Below are positions 49,707 to 59,508 of a stretch of 64,000 nt of DNA, in pieces. The DNA is taken from contig CACEMD010000001.1 in NCBI GenBank assembly GCA_902560625.1, positions 154,344 through 218,343 on the forward strand, given 5' to 3'. Position numbers and translations under genes: made by a program. The stretch is from an uncultured Pelagibacteraceae bacterium. Its GTDB lineage: Bacteria; Pseudomonadota; Alphaproteobacteria; Pelagibacterales; Pelagibacteraceae. Numbering within the stretch: position 1 is the first letter of the stretch; every line of letters begins with the position of its first letter. The notes under the pieces are model-generated. The model searched no databases. It had not been told where the DNA came from and saw nothing but the letters and a program-made list of their open reading frames with translations.

Positions 49707-50603
49707 TTATTCATGACCCTCTGTACTAAAATTATAAATTTTTTCATCTAGAGCATTGTATTTTTCATACTCAACTATTTCGTACAATCTTTTTCGAGTT
49801 TGCATCTTATCTATAATATTATTTTGGTGTCCATCCTTAAAAATGTCTCTCAATCCATCTTCTACACTTTTCATAGCCAATCTTTGTGTAGTAACAGGAT
49901 AAATTACTATATTATAACCTAAATTTTCTAGATCTTTGTAATTTAGTAATTTTGTCTTTCCAAACTCTGTCATATTAGCTAACAAATAAGAATTTAGAGC
50001 TTTTCTAACGGTTTCAAATTCTTTCTCATTTTCTAAAGCTTCTGGAAAAATTATTTCGGCACCGGCATCTATATACGCTTTACACCTATCTATCATTTTC
50101 TCTATACCTTCAACAGCCTTAGCATCTGATCTAGCAATAATTTTAAAATTTTCATCTTTTTTTGCCAAAACACATTCTTTGATTTTTTTTACCATTTCAT
50201 CTGTGGAAATTAATTCTTTATTACCTAAGTGACCACATCTTTTCCGTTCAATTTGATCTTCTAGGTGAACAGCTGCAACTCCAAACTCTTCAAAAGTCTG
50301 TATAGTTTTTTCACAGGATTTAAAACCAGTATCTATGTCAACTATGGTAGGTAAATTAGTTACTCGAGAAATTAAATATGATCTTGTGCTTACATCTTCT
50401 AATGTTGTTAAACCAATATCTGGAAATCCTAAATCATTCGCCATAACGCCACCTGAAACATAAACAGCATCATATCCAATTTCTTCAATTACTTTCGCAG
50501 TTAATGGATTATAAGCACCAGGTACTCTTAAAATTTTATTAGATTTTAATTTTTGAACAAGAGATACTCTTTTTTCTTTAGGTTCTTTTTGTATAAAATG
50601 CAT
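49707..50603 (-). CDS. prpB: Methylisocitrate lyase
   Basis: A 298-residue member of the isocitrate lyase/PEP mutase superfamily. LRVPGAYNPLTAKVIEEIGYDAVYVSGG, the metal-binding IVDIDTGF, the catalytic KRCGHLGNK loop, and IARSDAKAVEG are present. It cleaves 2-methylisocitrate into pyruvate and succinate. One-base overlap (TAATG) with prpD and two bases from prpC, so all three are one transcript. The start at 50603 is the only reasonable ATG. Confidence 0.93.
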   Translation of the reverse strand: MHFIQKEPKEKRVSLVQKLKSNKILRVPGAYNPLTAKVIEEIGYDAVYVSGGVMANDLGFPDIGLTTLEDVSTRSYLISRVTNLPTIVDIDTGFKSCEKTIQTFEEFGVAAVHLEDQIERKRCGHLGNKELISTDEMVKKIKECVLAKKDENFKIIARSDAKAVEGIEKMIDRCKAYIDAGAEIIFPEALENEKEFETVRKALNSYLLANMTEFGKTKLLNYKDLENLGYNIVIYPVTTQRLAMKSVEDGLRDIFKDGHQNNIIDKMQTRKRLYEIVEYEKYNALDEKIYNFSTEGHE

Positions 50604-52105
50604 TAAAAAATTCCCTTTTTATTATTTTTAAATAATTTTGATTTATTTATATCAATATTTAATTTATTTAATTGTCCCGGCTTAAGTTTAAACAAGTTTT
50701 GTACACTGTTTAAAAATCTATCGCTCTCTTTTTTTGATATGATTTTATCTGTAAGAGTTAAAAACTTTTTTATATAATTTGCTCTTTTAAAGGGTCTTGA
50801 ACCATATGGATGTGCATCAGCTCTATCTAACTGTTCTATAACTTTTCTTCCATTTTTAAGTGTAACAATAACTTTTGCTCCAAAAGATTTATTTTTAGGA
50901 TTTGGATCATGATACTTTTTAGTCCATTTTCTATCTTCATGCGTTTTAATTGAATTCCATATTTTAATTGTACTTTTTTTATTTGCTCTCTTCTTGGTGT
51001 AAGATTTCTCATGATGCCAATCCGCATCTTCTAATGCAACTGCAAAAATATACATAATTGAATGGTCTAGTGTTTCTCTACTTGCATTAGGATCCATTTT
51101 TTGTGGATCATTAGCTCCAGTTCCAATTACATAATGAGTATGATGACTTGTGTAAATGTCAATTTTTTTAATTTCATTTAAATTATATATTTTCTTATGT
51201 AATTTTTTTGCAATATCTATAAGTGCTTGAGCTTGATATTCTGCAGAATATTCTTTTGTATACGTTTCTAGAATGGCTTTTTTTTCCTCACCTTTTTTTG
51301 GTAAAGGAATTTTATATAAGGCTTTTTTTCCACCTAAAATTCTAGCTATGATACTATCTTCGCCTTCGTAAATTGGACTAGGTGCACCTTCTCCTCTCAT
51401 TGCTCTATCTACTGCTTCAATTGCTAACTTACCAGCGTGTGCAGGTGCAAAAGCTTTCCAGCTTGATATTTCACCTTTTCTGGATTGCCTTGTAGAAATC
51501 GTAGTATGTAATGCTTGTTGAACCGCTTGATAAATTGTTTCAGTTTTTAATTTTAGCATTGTGCCAATCCCTGCTGCAACACTTGGGCCAAGGTGAGCTA
51601 TATGATCTATCTTATGTTTATGAAGACAAATACCTTTAACAAGGCTAACTTGAACTTCGTAAGCTGTTAAAATTCCTTTTATAAGATTAATACCACTTAT
51701 CTTTTTCTGTTGAGCTACAGCTAATAGGGGAGGAATATTATCTCCTGGATGACTGTAATCTGCTGCTAAAAACGTATCATGAAAATCCAATTCTCTTACA
51801 GCAGTTCCATTTGACCAGGCGGCCCATTCACAATCAACTTTAATTTTTTTATTAACTCCAAATAAATTAGCACCATTTTTTCTAAAATGTTTTAAAGCCA
51901 TCTCTCTTGATGAAATTACAGCTTTTCTATTCAACGACGCTATAGCTACAGAGGCGTTATCAATTATCCTGTTAATCACCATATCCACAGATTTTTTGTT
52001 AAGTTTTGAGTTGTCGCTAGAAATTTCAGCTATTTTCCATGCCAGTTGATTTTTTTTTGGCAAATTTATTTTTGATGGATAAACTTTTACTTTATGAATA
52101 ATCAA
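50603..52105 (-). CDS. prpD: 2-methylcitrate dehydratase
   Basis: A 500-residue MmgE/PrpD-family protein. [48 protein letters not shown] (split here by family convention), [16 protein letters not shown] and [28 protein letters not shown] are typical of full-length PrpD. It dehydrates 2-methylcitrate to methylaconitate (or directly to an isomer that aconitase hydrates). First gene of the leftward prpDBC operon, so it can oxidise propionyl-CoA. No prpR or acnD lies in the window. Confidence 0.9.
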   Translation of the reverse strand: MIIHKVKVYPSKINLPKKNQLAWKIAEISSDNSKLNKKSVDMVINRIIDNASVAIASLNRKAVISSREMALKHFRKNGANLFGVNKKIKVDCEWAAWSNGTAVRELDFHDTFLAADYSHPGDNIPPLLAVAQQKKISGINLIKGILTAYEVQVSLVKGICLHKHKIDHIAHLGPSVAAGIGTMLKLKTETIYQAVQQALHTTISTRQSRKGEISSWKAFAPAHAGKLAIEAVDRAMRGEGAPSPIYEGEDSIIARILGGKKALYKIPLPKKGEEKKAILETYTKEYSAEYQAQALIDIAKKLHKKIYNLNEIKKIDIYTSHHTHYVIGTGANDPQKMDPNASRETLDHSIMYIFAVALEDADWHHEKSYTKKRANKKSTIKIWNSIKTHEDRKWTKKYHDPNPKNKSFGAKVIVTLKNGRKVIEQLDRADAHPYGSRPFKRANYIKKFLTLTDKIISKKESDRFLNSVQNLFKLKPGQLNKLNIDINKSKLFKNNKKGIF

Positions 52106-52126
52106 AACATCTCCTAAAAAATATTC

Positions 52127-52726
52127 TTACTGTAATACAATAATAATTGCAGTTATCAAAAGTAAAATTGCTAAAAAATACTCAATTAGAGCTTTTATCT
52201 TATTATTCTTAACAATATTTCTTATTGCTGATCCAAAAGCAGCCCATGGTGATATAGACAATGGACATATTATTAGTGCAACAATTGATATGAATATAAT
52301 TGAGACTATAAGATTTCCATCTTTAGGTAAAAAACCAGATGCAGCCATACTTGATATAGTCCAAGCTTTAGGGTTCACAATTTGAAATAACGCAGCTTCA
52401 TAAAATTTAAGAGGTCTACCATCGTCAACTTTTATTTTACTAAATGATCCTATTATTTGATATCCAAGATATAAAAGATACAAGCTACAAAGAATTTTTA
52501 AAATATTCTGAAGTTGAGGAAAAATTTGAAATATTTTTCCAAGACCAAAACAAACAAGAATAAGTTGTAAAACATGACCTATTGTAATTCCAGACATATG
52601 TGGAATTGATTTAAAAAAACCAAATTTAATTCCTGAAGTTAAAACCATAGCATTATTAGGTCCTGGCGTGACGTACATAACAAAATAAAAACTAATTAGT
52701 GCAAATAAAATATCAAAGTTAATCAT
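52127..52726 (-). CDS. LysE/RhtB-family amino-acid exporter
   Basis: A 199-residue six-span membrane protein. FVMYVTPGPNNAMVLTSGIKFGF is the LysE family signature, with PHMSGITIGHVLQLILVCFGLG and LYLLYLGYQI after it. It exports amino acids or related small solutes. It overlaps the phosphatase gene start region by eight bases and precedes prpD by 21 bases on the same strand. Confidence 0.85.
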   Translation of the reverse strand: MINFDILFALISFYFVMYVTPGPNNAMVLTSGIKFGFFKSIPHMSGITIGHVLQLILVCFGLGKIFQIFPQLQNILKILCSLYLLYLGYQIIGSFSKIKVDDGRPLKFYEAALFQIVNPKAWTISSMAASGFLPKDGNLIVSIIFISIVALIICPLSISPWAAFGSAIRNIVKNNKIKALIEYFLAILLLITAIIIVLQ

Positions 52727-53408
52727 TTAAGTATGATGAAACAATTTTTTCAATTCCAATAAAATCCTTTATTAAATGATCGTGAGGAATATCGCTAACT
52801 TTCTTTTCCGTATATCCATCCTCTAGTAGAATAAAAGGAATTCCAGCATTTTTAGCAGTATCTGAATCTGTTTCACTATCACCAATCATAATGCATTTTT
52901 TAATGTTACCTTGCATAATGTCGACAACATTTGTCAAGTGTCTTGCATCTGGTTTGCAGTAATCAAAAGTATTACTGCCAGCTACATACTCAAAATAATT
53001 ATATACATTTATTTTTTTCAACAGATCAACAGCTAGATAGTCTTGTTTATTTGTACAGATACCCATTGATATGTTTTCTTTTTTACACCACTCTAAAAAC
53101 TCCAAAACTCCATTAATTAATTTACTTTCATTAGCAATGTTATTTGCATAATATTTGATAAACTCACTTGTCATTTCTTTTTTCGTTTGGTCATTATTAA
53201 CTTTACCAAATTCTTTTTTTGCTTGTCCCCAAACAGATCTACCAATTAATGATCCAGCACCCTTACCAACCAAATTTCTAATATCTTTTGTTGTTTTTGT
53301 TTCGTATCCAAATTTTCTCATTACAAAATTATGAGCATTCATAAGATCAGGCGCTGTATCTATTAAAGTTCCATCTAAATCGAATATAATCGTAAATTTT
53401 TGATTCAT
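52719..53408 (-). CDS. gph: HAD-family phosphatase, phosphoglycolate phosphatase-like
   Basis: A 229-residue HAD hydrolase. Motif I FDLDGTLIDTAPD, motif II GICTNKQ, and motif IV MIGDSETDSDTAKNAG, with a helical cap in between containing NLVGKGAGSLIGR. The pattern fits Gph, which removes 2-phosphoglycolate arising from DNA repair. Other sugar phosphates are possible. The divergent 72-base gap upstream leads to the GlmU-like gene. Confidence 0.85.
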   Translation of the reverse strand: MNQKFTIIFDLDGTLIDTAPDLMNAHNFVMRKFGYETKTTKDIRNLVGKGAGSLIGRSVWGQAKKEFGKVNNDQTKKEMTSEFIKYYANNIANESKLINGVLEFLEWCKKENISMGICTNKQDYLAVDLLKKINVYNYFEYVAGSNTFDYCKPDARHLTNVVDIMQGNIKKCIMIGDSETDSDTAKNAGIPFILLEDGYTEKKVSDIPHDHLIKDFIGIEKIVSSYLND

Positions 53409-53480
53409 TTTAAAAGTATTAATAAGAAATAATTTGTGACTTAAAGATCATTATTACTTAACTATAAGAAATCTTAATAA

Positions 53481-54092
53481 ATGAAACAATTAAATTTACA
53501 AGTTAATTTAAGAAAAAAATTTACAAAAAAAGGAGTTAAGATGCTTGCTCCTGAAACTGTTTTTTTTTCTAAGGATACAAAAATAGGAAAAAATGTGACT
53601 ATAGATCCATATGTAGTGATTGGTGAAAAGGTTAAAATTCAAAATAATGTAAAGATTCATTCTTTTTCTCATTTAGAAAAAGTTAAGATTGAAAATAATG
53701 TCAGTATTGGTCCTTATGCAAGACTAAGACCAGGAGCAATTCTTAAATCTGGATCTAGAGTAGGAAATTTTGTTGAGGTAAAAAAAAGTACTATTGGAAG
53801 AAATTCTAAAGTAAATCATCTATCATATATAGGTGACTCAAGTCTAGGTGAAAAAGTAAATATAGGTGCAGGTACAATTACTTGTAATTATGATGGAAGA
53901 AAGAAAAATAGAACAAAAATAAAAAATAAAGTTTTTATAGGCTCTAATTCATCATTAGTTGCACCATTAACAATTAATGAAAATAGTATAATCGGGGCTG
54001 GTTCAGTTATAACAAAAAATGTTAAAAAAAAATCTTTAGCCTTAACTAGATCAGAGCAAGTAGAGATAAAAAATTATAAGAGAAAAAAATAA
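53481..54092 (+). CDS. Stand-alone GlmU C-terminal acetyltransferase half
   Basis: A 203-residue left-handed beta-helix protein equal to the C-terminal half of GlmU: the linker-like LNLQVNLRKKFTKKGVKMLAPETVF, then RLRPGAILKSGSRVGNFVEVKKS, HLSYIGDSSLGEKVNIGAGTITCNYDG and NRTKIKNKVFIGS. It would acetylate glucosamine-1-phosphate. The uridylyltransferase half (LAAGxGTRM) is absent, and no fragment of it is seen upstream, where the phosphatase lies on the other strand. It starts 72 bases after that gene and ends on glmS (TAATG). The first ATG (53481) keeps the linker; a start at 53541 (MLAPET) would drop it. Confidence 0.85.
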   Translation: MKQLNLQVNLRKKFTKKGVKMLAPETVFFSKDTKIGKNVTIDPYVVIGEKVKIQNNVKIHSFSHLEKVKIENNVSIGPYARLRPGAILKSGSRVGNFVEVKKSTIGRNSKVNHLSYIGDSSLGEKVNIGAGTITCNYDGRKKNRTKIKNKVFIGSNSSLVAPLTINENSIIGAGSVITKNVKKKSLALTRSEQVEIKNYKRKK

Positions 54093-55909
54093 TGTGCGGA
54101 ATTGTAGGAATTGTCAGTAATAAGTCAGTATCAGCGAGTATTATAAGTGCATTAAAGAAATTAGAATATCGTGGCTACGACTCAGCTGGAATTTCAACTT
54201 TAATCAAAGGTCAAATTAAAGAACAAAAATGCTCGGGTAGGGTAGATAATCTTGAAAAGATTCTTTTTCAAAATCCATCCCCAGGAGATCTTGGGATTGG
54301 TCATGTTAGGTGGGCAACTCATGGGGTTCCCAATCAAGTCAATGCTCATCCACATTCATCAGAAGTTGTTTCAGTAGTTCATAATGGAATAATTGAAAAT
54401 TCGGACGCTTTGAGGAAAGAATATCAAGAAAAAGGATATTCATTTAAATCACAAACAGACACTGAAGTAATAACAATTATGCTAACAGATTTTTTAAAGC
54501 AAAATGACTTGATAAACTGTATTCATAAAACTTTAAAAAAATTAGAAGGTAGTTTTGCTTTAGGTATTATCTTCAAGGACTATAATAATTTAGTAGTTGG
54601 AGCAAGAAGAGGAAGCCCTCTTGCTGTTGGTTATGGACACAATGAAAATTTTATTGGTTCTGATTCTTATGCACTTAAATCTATGACTAATAAAATATCT
54701 TATCTTGATGATGGTAATTTTTGTATTCTATACAAAGAGAAAGTTGAATTTTATAATTCAGATAAAAAAAAAATTAATAAAGAAATTTTTGAATTATCTT
54801 ATGAAGATAATACTGCTGAAAAAGGTGATTTTAGAGATTTTATGTCCAAAGAAATCAATGAACAATCACACACAACAAAAAAATGTATTAATGAATATTT
54901 AAATACATCTAAAAATGAAATTAATATTTTAAACTTACCTTTAGAAGCTAAAAAAATACGAAAAATTAGATTAATAGGCTGCGGTACAGCTTATCATTCG
55001 TGTCTAATGGCTAAATATTGGATAGAGGAATTTACATCATTAGATGTAGATGCAGATATCGCATCAGAATTTAGATATAGAAAAATAAAATTAGATCCTA
55101 ATGATCTTTATATTTTTGTATCTCAATCTGGAGAAACTGCAGACACGCTTGCTGCTTTAGAAAAATGCAAAAAAAATAATTTAAAAACATGTGGAATAGT
55201 TAATGTATTAGAAAGTTCAATAGCAAGAAATTCTGACCTTGTTTTACCTATACACGCAGGCCCAGAAATAGGAGTTGCTTCTACAAAAGCATTTATTGGA
55301 CAATTAACTGTTCTATATTTGTTAACTCTAAAAATCGCAATTGATAGAAAAGATATATCATCTGAAGAATATTCAAAATTAATTTTAGATTTAAGAAATA
55401 TTCCTGATTTAATTGAAGAAACACTCAATAAACAAAAAGATATTCAAGAAATAGCAAGGGATTTTATAAAAGCAAAAGGAACTATGTATTTAGGTAGAGG
55501 TTTATCTTTCCCTATAGCGATGGAAGGTGCTCTTAAATTAAAAGAGTTATCATATATACACGCAGAAGGTTACGCTGCTGGAGAAATGAAACATGGACCT
55601 CTAGCTCTAATAGAGGATGGTATGCCAGTTATTGTTCTTGCTCCTAAAGATAGATTTTATGAAAAAACTATTTCCAATATGCAAGAAGTTATTGCTAGAG
55701 GTGGTAAGGTTTTAATGATCACAGATGATACTTCTGAAACAATGAGTGAAAATATCAGATTTAAATTTCAAATACCAAAAACAAATTTCTCAATTAATTC
55801 ATTTCTTTTAACAATACCTATACAGTTTTTGGCTTATCATGTTGCTTTATTAAAGAATTGCGACATCGATAAACCAAGAAATTTGGCAAAATCTGTTACT
55901 GTTGAATAA
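54092..55909 (+). CDS. glmS: Glutamine-fructose-6-phosphate aminotransferase
   Basis: A 605-residue two-domain enzyme. N-terminal Cys2 in MCGIVGIVSNK is the glutaminase nucleophile, with GIGHVRWATHG and VVHNGIIENS. C-terminal SIS domains contain IGCGTAYHSCLMAKYW, SQSGETADTLAAL, RGLSFPIAMEGALKLKELSYIHAEGYAAGE and the DKPRNLAKSVTVE end. It makes glucosamine-6-phosphate for peptidoglycan and amino sugars. It starts on the last base of the acetyltransferase gene. No glmS ribozyme or mRNA leader is visible. Confidence 0.96.
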   Translation: MCGIVGIVSNKSVSASIISALKKLEYRGYDSAGISTLIKGQIKEQKCSGRVDNLEKILFQNPSPGDLGIGHVRWATHGVPNQVNAHPHSSEVVSVVHNGIIENSDALRKEYQEKGYSFKSQTDTEVITIMLTDFLKQNDLINCIHKTLKKLEGSFALGIIFKDYNNLVVGARRGSPLAVGYGHNENFIGSDSYALKSMTNKISYLDDGNFCILYKEKVEFYNSDKKKINKEIFELSYEDNTAEKGDFRDFMSKEINEQSHTTKKCINEYLNTSKNEINILNLPLEAKKIRKIRLIGCGTAYHSCLMAKYWIEEFTSLDVDADIASEFRYRKIKLDPNDLYIFVSQSGETADTLAALEKCKKNNLKTCGIVNVLESSIARNSDLVLPIHAGPEIGVASTKAFIGQLTVLYLLTLKIAIDRKDISSEEYSKLILDLRNIPDLIEETLNKQKDIQEIARDFIKAKGTMYLGRGLSFPIAMEGALKLKELSYIHAEGYAAGEMKHGPLALIEDGMPVIVLAPKDRFYEKTISNMQEVIARGGKVLMITDDTSETMSENIRFKFQIPKTNFSINSFLLTIPIQFLAYHVALLKNCDIDKPRNLAKSVTVE

Positions 55910-55944
55910 TCAAAAAAGTCTGTTAGAACACTCTTAAGTTGTAT

Positions 55945-57324
55945 ATGAAAAATTGGAAAACAAATAGTTGGAGAAAGTACCCTGTTAAACACATCCCAAG
56001 TTACGATGATGAAAAACAGTTAAACATGGTTTTGAATAAATTAAAATCATCTCCACCTTTAGTATTTGCTGGAGAAACGAGACATCTAAAAGAACAATTA
56101 GCAAATGTGGTTGATGGAAAAGCTTTCTTGTTACAAGGAGGAGATTGTGCAGAGAGTTTTGCTGAATTTCATCCTGATAATATAAGAGATACATTTAAAG
56201 TAATTTTACAAATGTCACTTGTGTTAACGTACTCTGCATCATTACCTGTAGTTAAACTTGGTAGAATTGCTGGCCAATTTTCTAAACCTAGAAGTGCGCC
56301 TACTGAAAAACAAGGTGACAAAGAACTTCCAAGCTATCTAGGTGATAATATTAATGCTATTGAGTTTGACGAAAAATCTAGAAGACCAGATCCAAAAAGA
56401 TTATTTAGAGCATATTCTCAATCTGCATCAACATTAAATTTATTAAGAGCTTTTTCAAATGGAGGTTTTGCAGATCTAAAAAAAGTACATTTATGGAATT
56501 TGGGATATATTAAAACTAGCCCGCAAGCAAAAAAGTTCAAAGAGCTAGAAGATAAAATTGCTGATGCTTTAGCATTTATGGAGGCATGTGGAATAACACC
56601 TGAATTTAATAGAAGATTATATACCGTAAACTTTTGGACTTCACACGAAGCCCTTCATCTTCCTTTTGAGGAAAGCATGACAAGAGTAGACTCTACTACT
56701 GGCGAATATCATGATACCTCAGCCCATTTTGTGTGGATAGGAGATAGAACAAGACAAATTGATGGTGGTCATGTTGAATTTTGTAGAGGTATTGAAAATC
56801 CAATTGGCATAAAATGTGGACCAACTTCTAAAGCTGATGAAATTGCAAGAATTTGTGAAAAAATTAACCCTAAAAATGAAAAAGGTAAGATTACTTTGAT
56901 CTCAAGATATGGGCACGATAAAGTCGATAAGTTTTTACCCAAATTAATAAGAGGTATCAAAAAAGAGGGTATCAATGTTTTGTGGTCATGTGATCCAATG
57001 CATGGAAATACTCTAGTTTCAACAACAGGTTTTAAAACTAGACCTTTTAATAATGTTGTTAAGGAAGTCAAAAATGTATTTGAAGTACATCAAAGTGAAG
57101 GTTCTTATGCCGGAGGTTTACATATTGAAATGACCGGTCAAAATGTGACAGAATGCACAGGTGGTGCTAAAAATATTTCTGAGGCAGATCTTTCAAGTAG
57201 ATACCATACTCATTGCGACCCAAGATTAAATGCTGACCAAGCTCTAGAGCTTGCGTTTTTAATTTCTGATGAGATTAAAAAGAACTCTAATTATGCTAAA
57301 AACGGAATTAGGGCGGCATCTTAA
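55945..57324 (+). CDS. aroF: Class II DAHP synthase
   Basis: A 459-residue type II 3-deoxy-D-arabino-heptulosonate 7-phosphate synthase. KNWKTNSWRKYPVKHIPSY, LLQGGDCAESF (metal and phosphate binding), KLGRIAGQFSKPRS, RLFRAYSQSASTLN, WIGDRTRQIDGGHVEF and EMTGQNVTECTGG are class II signatures. It condenses PEP and erythrose-4-phosphate, opening aromatic synthesis, which would feed the chorismate genes at the left end. An in-frame TTG at 55939 exists; ATG 55945 is preferred. Confidence 0.95.
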   Translation: MKNWKTNSWRKYPVKHIPSYDDEKQLNMVLNKLKSSPPLVFAGETRHLKEQLANVVDGKAFLLQGGDCAESFAEFHPDNIRDTFKVILQMSLVLTYSASLPVVKLGRIAGQFSKPRSAPTEKQGDKELPSYLGDNINAIEFDEKSRRPDPKRLFRAYSQSASTLNLLRAFSNGGFADLKKVHLWNLGYIKTSPQAKKFKELEDKIADALAFMEACGITPEFNRRLYTVNFWTSHEALHLPFEESMTRVDSTTGEYHDTSAHFVWIGDRTRQIDGGHVEFCRGIENPIGIKCGPTSKADEIARICEKINPKNEKGKITLISRYGHDKVDKFLPKLIRGIKKEGINVLWSCDPMHGNTLVSTTGFKTRPFNNVVKEVKNVFEVHQSEGSYAGGLHIEMTGQNVTECTGGAKNISEADLSSRYHTHCDPRLNADQALELAFLISDEIKKNSNYAKNGIRAAS

Positions 57325-57363
57325 GCAATTGAAAAATTAATTGTTATAATTAAATAATTTAAT

Positions 57364-58101
57364 ATGGATTCGAGTGAAAAAGTAAAACACATAAGCAAGT
57401 GGATATTGAATTATGTAAATTCAATGCCTGTTAAGGCTAAATCTTTAGTAATTGGTATTTCTGGTGGAATAGACTCCTCAGTTTCTAGTACACTTTGTGC
57501 TCTTACAGGCATGAAAACTATAGTTTTATCAATGCCAATAAAGCAAAAATCTACTCAACATGATTTGAGTTTAAAACACCAAGAATGGTTGAAAAAAAAC
57601 TTTCAAAATGTCCAAGGTCATACTATTGAATTAGACTCATTATTTACTTCATTTAAAAGCTCTTTATCAGAATTTGATAACGAGCATGGAATGGCTAACT
57701 CTAGAGCAAGACTTAGAATGACAACCTTGTATCAAGTTGCTGCAGCAAATCATGGTATTGTTGTAGGAACTGGTAATAAAGTTGAAGATTTTGGAGTTGG
57801 ATTTTATACTAAATATGGTGATGGAGGTGTAGATATTTCTCCAATAGCGGACTGTAACAAAACAGAAGTTTGGGAACTTGGTAAGGAATTAAAAATTCTA
57901 AAAGAAATTATTGACGCTCCACCAACCGATGGACTTTGGGATGATGGTAGGACAGATGAAGGTCAATTAGGACTTTCATATAAAGAACTAGAAGAAGCAA
58001 TGATTAATGAAAACTCATCTAATAGAGATAAATATTTACAAATAAGAAAAGCAAATTTGCATAAAATGGAACCCATTCCAGTATGCAAGATTCCCAACTA
58101 A
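57364..58101 (+). CDS. nadE: NAD synthetase, ammonia-dependent
   Basis: A 245-residue NAD synthase. P-loop GISGGIDSSVSSTL, VVGTGNKVEDFGVGFYTKYGDGGVDISPIAD and DAPPTDGLWDDGRTDE are the signature segments. No glutaminase domain is present, so it uses free ammonia or another amidotransferase. It amidates nicotinic acid adenine dinucleotide. The gap upstream is 39 A+T-rich bases and the start has no clear ribosome site. Confidence 0.93.
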   Translation: MDSSEKVKHISKWILNYVNSMPVKAKSLVIGISGGIDSSVSSTLCALTGMKTIVLSMPIKQKSTQHDLSLKHQEWLKKNFQNVQGHTIELDSLFTSFKSSLSEFDNEHGMANSRARLRMTTLYQVAAANHGIVVGTGNKVEDFGVGFYTKYGDGGVDISPIADCNKTEVWELGKELKILKEIIDAPPTDGLWDDGRTDEGQLGLSYKELEEAMINENSSNRDKYLQIRKANLHKMEPIPVCKIPN

Positions 58102-58146
58102 TCAATTCGATTCACAAATCTGTAATTAAGGTATATTCCTAGAATA

Positions 58147-59508
58147 ATGAATAAAGATATATTTTTATCAAATACCCTCGGTGGTAAAAAGGAAAAATTT
58201 GTTCCAATGAATGAAGGTAAAATTGGAATGTATGTATGTGGTCCCACTGTATATGATGACCCACATATTGGAAATGCAAGACCACTGGTTGTATTCGATT
58301 TATTATTCAAAGTTCTAAAATGTAAATACGGAAAAAAGTCTGTAACTTATGTTAGAAATATTACTGATGTTGACGATAAAATAATTAAAGCCTCGGTAGA
58401 AAAGAAAATTTCTATATCAGATTTAACGAATAAAATTTCAAAAAATTTTCACGATGATTGTGCTTATTTAAATTGTGAAGCCCCAACACATGAACCAAGA
58501 GCTACTGAAAATATAAACCTAATGATTGAAATGATAAAGGAATTATTAAAAAATGGTTTTGCTTACGAAAATGAAAAAAATATTTACTTTAAGGTTAGAG
58601 AATACAAAGAGTACGGAAAACTATCAAATAAAAATTTAGAAGATTTAATAGCAGGCTCAAGAGTAGAAGTTTCAGAAAATAAATCAAATCCAGAGGATTT
58701 TGTATTATGGAAACCATCGAACAACGACGAACCTTCCTGGGATTCACCGTGGGGTAAAGGGAGACCTGGTTGGCATTTAGAATGTTCGGTTATGGCAAAA
58801 AAATATTTAGGTAATACTTTTGATATACATGGTGGAGGCAGAGATTTAATGTTTCCACATCACGAAAATGAAATTGCTCAATCAGTATGTGCTAATAAAA
58901 CCAAAAACTTTGCAAATTATTGGATACATAATGGATTCATAACTATATCAAAAGAAAAAATGGCAAAATCCCAAGGAAATATTTTAAAAATAAAAGATTT
59001 TAAAAAAAAATTTAATGGACAAGTTTTGAGACTTGCTTTGATAAGTGCTCATTACAGCCAACCACTAGACTGGAATGATAAACTAATGGATGAGTGTTAT
59101 AAAACGCTCGATAAATGGTATGGTAGTTATGTATCTGTAAATAAAAAAATATTAATTAAAGATGATGATCTAAAACCATTATATGACGATTTAAATACAC
59201 CAGGATATATTGCAGTATTACATAAGCTTTATGAAAAAGCTAAAGACGGAGACACATCTGATAAGGAAATTTTTACAACAGCATGTAATTTTATTGGATT
59301 GCTAAATGAAACTAAAGATCAATGGAATAGTTTTAAAAAAGAAAAGTTAATTTTAACCGATGAAGAAATTTTACAAATGATAGATAAGAGGAATAAAGCA
59401 AGGGAAGAAAAGAATTATAAATTAGCTGATGAAATACGAAATGAATTATTAGATAAAGGTGTTTTAATTGAAGATAAAGATGGTAAAACAATTTGGAAAA
59501 TTAAATGA
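58147..59508 (+). CDS. cysS: Cysteinyl-tRNA synthetase
   Basis: A 453-residue class I synthetase. MYVCGPTVYDDPHIGNARP holds the HIGH-type motif (HIGN, normal for CysRS) and a zinc cysteine; VRNITDVDDKIIK, GWHLECSVMA, FPHHENEIAQS and the KMSKS-type KEKMAKSQGN follow. It charges tRNA-Cys. It overlaps cimA by four bases (ATGA). Confidence 0.96.
   Translation: MNKDIFLSNTLGGKKEKFVPMNEGKIGMYVCGPTVYDDPHIGNARPLVVFDLLFKVLKCKYGKKSVTYVRNITDVDDKIIKASVEKKISISDLTNKISKNFHDDCAYLNCEAPTHEPRATENINLMIEMIKELLKNGFAYENEKNIYFKVREYKEYGKLSNKNLEDLIAGSRVEVSENKSNPEDFVLWKPSNNDEPSWDSPWGKGRPGWHLECSVMAKKYLGNTFDIHGGGRDLMFPHHENEIAQSVCANKTKNFANYWIHNGFITISKEKMAKSQGNILKIKDFKKKFNGQVLRLALISAHYSQPLDWNDKLMDECYKTLDKWYGSYVSVNKKILIKDDDLKPLYDDLNTPGYIAVLHKLYEKAKDGDTSDKEIFTTACNFIGLLNETKDQWNSFKKEKLILTDEEILQMIDKRNKAREEKNYKLADEIRNELLDKGVLIEDKDGKTIWKIK

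Noticed and set aside
57325..57363. A CAATT/AATTG dyad between the DAHP synthase and nadE genes as a terminator
   Set aside because: Only five A+T-rich pairs with an eight-base loop and no T run; expected by chance in this DNA.
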